Origin: Lonicera japonica
Lineage: Eukaryota; Streptophyta; Magnoliopsida; Dipsacales; Caprifoliaceae
Assembly: GCA_021464415.1 (NCBI GenBank)
Contig: CM038467.1
Location: 23,158,011-23,222,010 of the forward strand
DNA: 64,000 nt
Direction of reading: 5' to 3'
This document shows, piece by piece, positions 56,744 to 64,000 of the stretch. Numbering within the stretch: position 1 is the stretch's first letter; each line of letters begins with the position of its first letter. The position numbers and the translations under genes were made by a program. The notes under the pieces were generated by a model. That model had not been told where the DNA came from. It saw nothing but the letters and a program-made list of their open reading frames with translations, and ran no database searches.

Positions 56744-56895
56744 TTATCGACATAGATAATCAGATGTGGCATCATTGACAAGATGTTGAGTGGCCCTTGT
56801 AAAGGGTGAGACAAAAGAAGATTTCATGTGTCATCAAGGCGAAGAAGAAGAAGAAGATATCGGTTGGTTTTGTTACCTTCGCAAAAGGTGGTGAT

Positions 56896-57584
56896 TGTTG
56901 TGTTTTTTGCTCGGTTCCAAACCCAAGGAAAAGATGAGTTTGGTTGGAAATCGGATTTTTTGGCTCGTAATCAAACTTGCAGAAAAAGTGCAAAATCGAA
57001 TTTGCACTAAACAGAAGTAAAGATTGCACGCGGAAATAGTGCAAAAACGATTTTGCACTCTTTTTGCGCCTACGCGGAAAAGGTGCAAAATCCGTTTTGC
57101 ACTTGGACGGAAAAATAGGTTTCCTTATCAAACTTGGTTTCCTTATCAAACTTGGTTTCCTTGTTTATTTTGGTCTCTATTACCTTGTTAATAGTTTCTA
57201 TATTTACGTATGATTGTTATTACCTTATTCTAGATTGGATGAACTCTATTATATTGTTATATATAGATAGAATCATTCAATAGATTAAGGCAATAAGATG
57301 AGATATATTCTTCTTTCTGTGGGATTTGTGGGAGAGTTCATCTTGTTGTGAGAGAGAGGTTAAAGGGCTGTTGATTTTCTTCTTCTGTGAGAGCTTTGAG
57401 TGCAATAATTCTTGTGATAGATTTTGTAATCGTTTTCAAAGAATTAGTGAAATCTTCGTTTGTCGAATATTGTGTGTTTTATTATCTATCTTCTTGTTTT
57501 TTCTCATCCATATTATCTCTAGTTATTAATATCCACTATTTGAATTACGATCCGTGTCGTGATTTATTGTTAATAATCACAACA
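56896..57584 (+). repeat. 3' LTR of the gag-protease copia element
   Basis: Nearly identical to 54951-55616, with an extra TTTCCTTATCAAACTTGG-type duplication near 57120. The three GTGCAAAA palindromes are kept. Confidence 0.92.
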
Positions 57585-57589
57585 CCCCT

Positions 57590-58195
57590 CTCATACTTGT
57601 TAATTTTCACTCTCTTTTACAAATAAAAAATATTTAAGTGAATTTTAGAGTTACTTGGAACATTAACATTAGAATTTATTATAAACGAACTTTTAAAATT
57701 TACATCTCGTAAAGTTTGGATACTACTCGTAATATATATTTTATAAAGCATTTATTTTTAAAATTTATTACTTGACTCTCGTGTCTAAAATGCTTAATTA
57801 TGCAAATCCAACACTGTGGAAGCCGAGTTGAACGTAATTGACCGACATGAACATGAAAATGCGAGGGCTTGGTCCTGTTTTTGACTCGTGTTAAAAAAAA
57901 ACTCGTTCAATCGACCAAACCAATCGAGAGAAAGTTGTCTACCAAACCAAAACTAAAACCAAAACCAAAAACCCAACAAGTAGTAGTTGTTAATCCCAAT
58001 AATTCTCTCTTTTACAAACCACAGCAAAAGTCAGCGTGCGCTTTGTTCTCCCTCGCCGGCTTCCCATTTCTAGAGAGATAAAAAGAAAGATTCTTGAGAA
58101 ACAAGAGCAACCCTTCTTTCTTCTTCTTCTTTATGTGGGTAAAATAATAATTTTTTTATGAAATAAAAAGATTTGGGTTTTGATCGAGTGGGGAA
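57590..58195 (+). promoter_or_regulatory. 5' flank and leader of the ERGIC3-type gene
   Basis: The region between the copia insertion and the start codon. The last 110 bases (A-rich with TTCTTTCTTCTTCTTC) look like a 5' UTR. No TATA box or named element could be fixed. Confidence 0.4.
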
Positions 58196-61100
58196 ATGGA
58201 TACAGTATTCAACAGGCTTAGGAAATTGGATGCTTACCCTAAAATAAATGAGGATTTCTTCAGCCGAACACTCTCCGGTGGTATTATCACCCTCTTCTCC
58301 TCCATCGTTATGCTCTTGCTCTTCTTCTCCGAGCTTAGTATGTACCCACTACCCCCGCTTTCTCAATTTCAACTATTCTTGTGTGCTAACTTATTAGGCT
58401 TTTTGATTGTGCAAAAGTTTTTTTCTTTTCTTTCTTAGTTTGAAATTTTGGGTTTGTACTTGTATATAATGTAATTCCTTGTCATATGCCTATTTGTATT
58501 AGCAATCTTTGCTGGGGTTTTCTAATTTGTAGTGGGTTTTAAATATTTGTAGACAATTGTGATGTCTTTCGATGCGTAGTGCCGTATTAATCAGAGTAAG
58601 CAAAGTAACAATGGAAGAAGATATAGAATGAGAGAGCAACAATGTGAAAGATTATGTTGAGACTTAGTGGTAGATATAATGTGTGGAGAAAGTTGAATCT
58701 GAACACCTTATACTTCTACTCCAAAAGTCCCCAATTGAAGTCCGCTTGATTAAAATTAGTGTAGCAAATATTGTGATAACTAGATAAGTTTTATTCTTGA
58801 TCATTGATTACGCCGGAATTGTATTTTTAGATCGTGCGAAAGTCAAATAGGAATGGGGTTAAGTCATTTTCGAAATTATTGTATTAGACTGTTATTTGTT
58901 ACACTGAGGTTTGCACTGTTGGAATAGTAATGTATTTGTAAGTAGATAGGCATTTTTATATGTTTCGAGTTATGGAGTACTGAGGATAAGTTGTATTGGG
59001 GGGGGGGGGGGGGGGGGGCAGGGGGGAAGGGGGGGTTGAGGAAGAAGACTGCTGAAGAAGAGAGTTATTATTGTCGTTAAAGAGCTTAACTTGGACGGCG
59101 ATTCTTTTGCTTGTTCCAAGTTGGAACTTGCTTAACGAGCCACATTTCATGGTGTCAACTATGAAGGTGAAAATTCATGGACATCAGTTTTTTTAGCTTC
59201 TTAGACTCTTAGTCTCTTACAAATACACACATAGTTTGCTTTTGTTGGTTCTTCTAATGCACTACAAGTGACCAAATTCCATCTCTGTTGAGTTAATACA
59301 GGAAATAGATGATTGCTTTGCTTTTGTTAGTGACACAGCTTTTAGTGCTCATTTGGTTCGAGTTTTTGTTCTTTTTTTTAAAAATAAAATAAAATTAAGG
59401 GAGGTCTAAGTCTCTCTGTTAACCCTACAAACAAAGGAAAAAAAACCCTCCCATCCCTATGAGCCGAACCCTTGACCTCAAGGCAAGGGTGGAGGTTGTC
59501 TACCACTGGACCAACCTCTCTCCTCTCGTGTTTTTGTTCAATCCTGGAATCCAAAATGGTTATTTCACATGGGAAGTGCGATCCTCATAAACTTATGATT
59601 CAACCCCTTGACATGAATTGTAAGAGACTCCTAGTTTGAATAAACCAATTTAGGATTCGGAAATGAACAAAAACTTGAACCAAATGAGCCCTCAGTTCAA
59701 TGTTTAGTTGGCTTCTGTTGATGTTTTAATGGGAATTCTATTATCGTTAACCTATGAAGTAGATGAAATATGGTAAAAACCTATCCCCTTATGACGATTT
59801 TAGAGAAGTAAAAACCATCGGATGAGACTGTAAGTCTGTAATGTCATTTTCGTAAGCCAATCAACCAGTAATATTTTGCCTCTTCTTTCTTTGATTTTGG
59901 TTCATTGGAAGTTATTGACACAGTCGAGTGTATATATTTACTTTTGAAAAAGTGCATGCATATATACATGAGATCAGAATCCGAATTTGCATGGTGTAAG
60001 TATTGTATACTAGAGATGGTATTTTCTGGTATCTACATTATAATCTTAACATCTAGAACTAGGCGTCTGATATTTAATAGGTGTACTCTTTTGGGAAGTT
60101 TCAGTTAGTGGAGAGGAAGAACAATTGTATTCTGCTGTTTTATGTGACCTTTAAATTCTGCTACTAGCAAAACATTTGGCATCTCCAATAATACAAACTC
60201 CATTGTTCGTCTAATCATTAATTATTGGAAATGTTGATATATATATATGTTATTGTTCTCATTCTTTCAGCTAATAGTTGTTACTTATAGATTCTGGTGC
60301 CTATTTTCTGGTTTCAGGATTATACCTCCACACAGTTACAGAAACAAAGCTTGTAGTAGACACTTCAAGGGGGGAAAAACTACGGATCAATGTACGAATT
60401 GTTATGTTTATGAAGACGTTATTTTTATGAAGATGTCATTAACTTTAAATCTTCCAACAATTAGTATTGAATATTAAATCGTCGTTCAGCTATACAACAT
60501 TTGTGAACAACATCTCTTGGAAGTTGTTACTATGTGAACTATGCTATCCGTCATAGGGTTTATTGATCCACATCCTGTGTCTTTCTTGAAAATGCAGTTT
60601 GACGTGACTTTTCCTGTGATTCCGTGTTCATTACTCAGTCTTGATGCCATGGATATCAGTGGAGAGCAACATCTTGATATAGTACGTGTTGCAATGATAT
60701 TGCTTTTCATATTTACTTCACTCCATGCCGTATTTTCCTTGCTGTTTTTTTATCATTTCCTGTTACTGATTCTTCACCTATTTGGTTTATTAAACTTGCA
60801 GAGACATGATATAACCAAGAAAAGGATTGATTCTCAGGGCAATGTAATAGAAGTCAGACAGGATGGAATCGGTGCCCCAAAGGTTGGTCTAAAATCTAAA
60901 TATGATTCTCTACTTGCACATCTTTAAAAACTATCACTCTCTAATACCAAATGCTTATATGTTCATTTGCCCCCCCCCCCTCTCTCCCTCTCTTGCAGAT
61001 TGAGAAGCCTTTGCAGAGACATGGTGGCAGGCTTGAGCACAATGAGACATATTGTGGTTCTTGCTTTGGTGCAGAAATGGTACATTCCCTCTCCTTCAAA

Positions 61101-63829
61101 TTTCTTCCTCCCATTCTCTTCAGGCCTCGGTATAAGTTATGTCCTGTTAATGATGAAGCTTATTTCTTCCTCCCATTCTCGTCACACTATAAATATATAT
61201 TAAAAGAGTCAACATTTTCTGTTTAAGCCTGTTTCTCTGATCTTTGCAAGTAAACCAAATACAAATTCATCTTTCTGGAAATTTTGGTGGTTTTTTTTTT
61301 CATGAGAAAAGTTCCAATATACCTAGCAATTCTGAATGCTAGTTCGAAAACTAGCCTTTTCTCTGTTGAATTGTTTCTCAGTTTCTTCACCTTCTTTTGC
61401 AGTCAGATGATGATTGCTGTAATTCTTGTGAAGATGTTCGTGAAGCATATCGGAAGAAAGGCTGGGGGCTAACAAATCCAGAATTGATTGACCAGGTTTG
61501 TAATATATTCAGTTAGGACTAGATATATTCTAAATCGGACTTCAGTTAGGATTGTAAATCAATTAAAACCATAAAAGATCTTATGTAATCATGCCTAACT
61601 TTGTTGTACAGTTGTACTAGACTCTCGTTAAGCATAACACCTTGATATTTAATGATCTGTATACTTTGGAATTTGCTATAGCAATATGTATATTTACAAT
61701 ACTTTTCACTCACGGCATTCTGTATGAACACTATCTACATTTCTTTTATATATTTTTGAATTGAAAATCTTATGCACTAAAGGCTTACGGCTTTGCTTTT
61801 GTACTCTATTCTAAGTTTGAGGTGTAAACATGCAACACCTCCATTAATTTTGCACTTCTATGATAACAGTGGGAGCGCTAAACCCGACGCATGCATATTT
61901 TCTACATGTTCATGCACGTGTGTGCCTTTTAAGCATAAAGAATGATATTCACTTTTTCTTTCATAATCAAAATATATTCAAGTTTCTGAGATAATAAGAT
62001 GCTGTGTCAATCAGTGCAAAAGAGAAGGTTTCATCCAGAAGATTAAAGAGGAAGAAGGTGAAGGATGCAACATCTTTGGATCTCTGGAGGTTAATAAAGT
62101 GGCTGGCAATTTCCATTTTGCCCCTGGTAAAAGCTTTCATCAATCAAATGTTCACGTCCAGGATCTGCTCACTTTTCAAATGGATAAATACAATGTAAGG
62201 ATGAGATACCATCTAATACTTTAAGTTTAAAATATACTTTCAAGGAATTTTAATATTCAACTTTAATTCCATTTCTTCAAATCTTTTCCCTTTTTCTTTT
62301 GCTGTTCCTTTCTTTTTTCCTTTATTTTGTGCATATAACCAGTTTAATATTTTCTTGACCGAACTTACTAAACAATACATCGTACAGATAAGTCACAAGA
62401 TTAATAGGTTAGCTTTTGGAGACTACTATCCTGGAATTGTGAATCCACTTGACAGGTAATTATTTTTCTTTCATGTTTTCCAGAACTACCTTTTCTTTTG
62501 ATAATAAGAACTCCACCATGGGCTTAAGTAACTAACTTTTACGTGAAAAGCATATTGTTGGAAACCACGGGGACCTATTTCCTTTGCCCGCTCTTTTTTC
62601 TACTCAACTAAACATGTGGAGGAAAAGACAGATTTTGTTTTCTCCGGACAAACATTCCATGTCTCCTAACTTTCAATCTTTCCATTTGTCATCTCCTACC
62701 AAATGGACCAAATTTTTTGAGAAGTTAACCTTTAATTTGATCAAAACGTTGAATTTTATTTAATTTTTACAAATAGGCATATCCTCTCTCCTCGCCCAAA
62801 AAGAGTCCTTTTTGTATGCATAATTATTTTCTTTCATTCAGGGTGCAATGGATTCAAGAAACAGGACATGGAAGTTATCAGTATTTTATCAAGGTTAGTG
62901 TTCTCGATCTCTCTCCTAGTCTCCTTTTAGAAAGTAAATCTTACTGGGGGACCCAACAGAGTTGTATTATGTAAAAAAAGTGAAGAATACTTTAGGAGCT
63001 ACAAAAGGACCCCCTAGGCGTACAAGAGAGAATATAAAAAAATGAAATTAACCTGAAAAGGATAACTCACCAGACAAACTCAGAACTAACAAGACAAACA
63101 TAAATCTGGTGAGGGGCCTTATAATTGGCTTATAATTGGCCCAATCATGAGTACAGTCATACGATGTTTATTAAAAAATTTATGTGAATTTCGCAGGTGG
63201 TTCCTACTATATACACAGATATTAGTGGGCACACTATTCAGTCAAATCAGGTATATACCTAAACCTTTAGAAAATGGAATTATTGTATCGTTTTTATTTT
63301 TATTTTTTTTATGCGTACGCTCATTTTATAAGATGGGAAATGAGGCATTTGTACTGTACAGTTCTCTGCGACGGAGCATTTTAAGAGTTCACAAATGGGT
63401 CGGTCTCAGTCGCTTCCTGGAGTCTTCTTCTTCTATGACCTCTCTCCAATTAAGGTGCATTTTTCATTTCAACTGAGTTAATAAAATATATGGACCCAGT
63501 TTGTTCTGGGTTGAAATATTCTTCACCTAGATCAAGAATAAAATGATAAAATGCATTTCATCTATTTGGGTAAAAAAAATTGCTGTAACAAATTATGAAA
63601 AAATTTGCACATTACACTTGTGCATTTTTAAACAAAAAAATTGAATTTTCTGATTAATATATATATTTTGCCATTTTACTTTTCACCTAGGTGAAGTTAT
63701 TCGGTACAGTATGGAAAGTGGCACATAACTCATAAGCTAAACTTCTTATTTGGTTGTTGCAGGTTACCTTCAAAGAGGAGCATGTGCCATTCTTACACTT
63801 CATGACAAATATCTGTGCAATAGTTGGAG
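58196..63829 (+). CDS. ERGIC3: ERGIC3/ERV46-type ER-Golgi cargo receptor, 3' end outside window
   Basis: Twelve exons join in frame: 58196-58337, 60318-60391, 60598-60681, 60802-60882, 60999-61079, 61403-61495, 62015-62194, 62388-62455, 62842-62893, 63197-63250, 63362-63454 and 63763-63829, all GT-AG, giving 356 residues of an expected 385 or so. The protein opens MDTVFNRLRKLDAYPKINED, with a first membrane span near residues 26-46 (GGIITLFSSIVMLLLFF). The lumenal part has VTFPVIPCSLLSLDAMDISG, ETYCGSCFGAE (cysteines at about 146 and 149), DDDCCNSCEDVREAYRKKGW, and GVFFFYDLSPIKVTF. The visible end, FLHFMTNICAIVGG, opens the second span; the short cytosolic tail with sorting signals is beyond the window. 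Known role: with ERV41/ERGIC2 it cycles between ER and Golgi in COPII and COPI vesicles as a cargo receptor. Intron 1 (1980 bases) contains a SINE and a G21 run. Confidence 0.95.
58998..59018 (+). repeat. G21 homopolymer in ERGIC3-type intron 1
   Basis: Twenty-one G residues followed by CAGGGGGGAAGGGGGGG. On the RNA this could form a quadruplex; it is also a place where assembly length is uncertain. Confidence 0.85.
59372..59529 (-). mobile_element. tRNA-derived SINE with 10-bp duplication
   Basis: On the minus strand GGTTGGTCCAGTGGTAGAC resembles a Pol III A box and GGTCAAGGGTTCGGCTC a B box, about 35 bases apart. A T-rich region and an A/T tail follow. The element is flanked by GTTTTTGTTC at 59362-59371 and again at 59530-59539. 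Boxes, about 158-bp length and duplication together identify a SINE. It lies antisense in intron 1 of the ERGIC3-type gene. Confidence 0.8.
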
Positions 63830-64000
63830 GTAATAGGAGTGCTTGATTAAGTGATTAACCAATTCAATGCGATTCCACGTTTTCTCATTTTCTTACTCGT
63901 ATAAGTTCCCAATTTCCATATATTTTTGGTTTCCATGCTCCCAAATCAGTAAAGAACTTTTGTGTTGTGACGACTTCCTTGGAATTATTATACTATTAGC

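Larger units (their letters stand above)
54951..57584 (+). mobile_element. Compact Ty1/copia element coding only gag and protease
   Basis: LTRs at 54951-55616 (666 bp) and 56896-57584 (689 bp), both TGTTGTG...CACAACA, flanked by CCCCT at 54946-54950 and 57585-57589. The primer site TGGTATTAGAGG (from 55619) is the copia initiator-methionine-tRNA type with one or two changes. A purine tract (AAAAGGTGGTGAT) ends at 56895. Only about 1.28 kb lies between the LTRs. By eye the LTRs differ at about a dozen positions plus a duplicated TTTCCTTATCAAACTTGG in the right one, so insertion was fairly recent. It lies 66 bp from the fold-back element. Confidence 0.92.

Noticed and set aside
54893..57149. 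Minus-strand frames in the copia LTRs (near-identical pairs)
   Set aside because: Both copies sit entirely or mainly in LTR sequence opposite to the coding strand.
59480..59529. tRNA-like A and B boxes
   Set aside because: Spacing and sequence do not fold as a tRNA; the exact flanking duplication shows a SINE.

Overview
The window is nuclear DNA of a flowering plant, most likely a eudicot. It is AT-rich, its genes are split by GT-AG introns, and most of it is layered transposable elements around three recognisable host genes. Exon coordinates were joined by hand from splice signals and reading frame. No transcript or database evidence was available.

Host genes: (1) 11731-19612 (+), an LNK1-type gene, a co-activator of the plant circadian clock, in seven coding exons. 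About 1 kb upstream are three G-boxes and a TCP-type site. (2) 20740-31309 (-), a 248-residue acidic/basic protein ending in a CxxC...CxxC zinc ribbon. Its four exons are spread over 10.6 kb because intron 2 (about 9 kb) contains a 5.3-kb LINE and a Harbinger-type MITE. It converges on the LNK1 gene. (3) 58196-63829 (+), an ERGIC3/ERV46-type ER-Golgi cargo receptor. Twelve exons are visible and the last part runs off the window.

Mobile DNA, left to right: 1-10400 is AT-rich and holds Helitron-like 3' ends, a Harbinger-type MITE (TSD TTA) split by a 1.9-kb solo LTR (TSD CCAAC), and an internally deleted copia element (TSD ACTTG). 24220-29537 is a LINE (ORF1, then endonuclease, reverse transcriptase and zinc-knuckle ORF2), frameshifted. 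31545-40718 is a 9.2-kb Mutator-like element with matching terminal inverted repeats and a TTAATTAA duplication. It holds a broken FAR1/MULE transposase, hairpin-rich tandem repeats split by a copia fragment, a plant-mobile-domain gene with a premature stop, and exon fragments that look captured from a host FPL-domain (GFS9/TT9, CLEC16A-like) gene. 40906-52632 is a degenerate Ty3/gypsy element of Tat type on the minus strand. It has an extra RNase H, a 72-77 bp tandem array and an antisense gene between integrase and 3' LTR. 54299-54884 is a near-perfect 586-bp inverted repeat. 54951-57584 is a compact, recent copia element coding only for gag and protease (TSD CCCCT). A SINE with a 10-bp duplication lies in intron 1 of the ERGIC3-type gene.

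The best candidates for something undescribed are the composite 9.2-kb MULE (mobile-domain gene, captured FPL exons and hairpin satellite), the gag-protease-only copia element with palindrome-studded LTRs, and the 586-bp hairpin.
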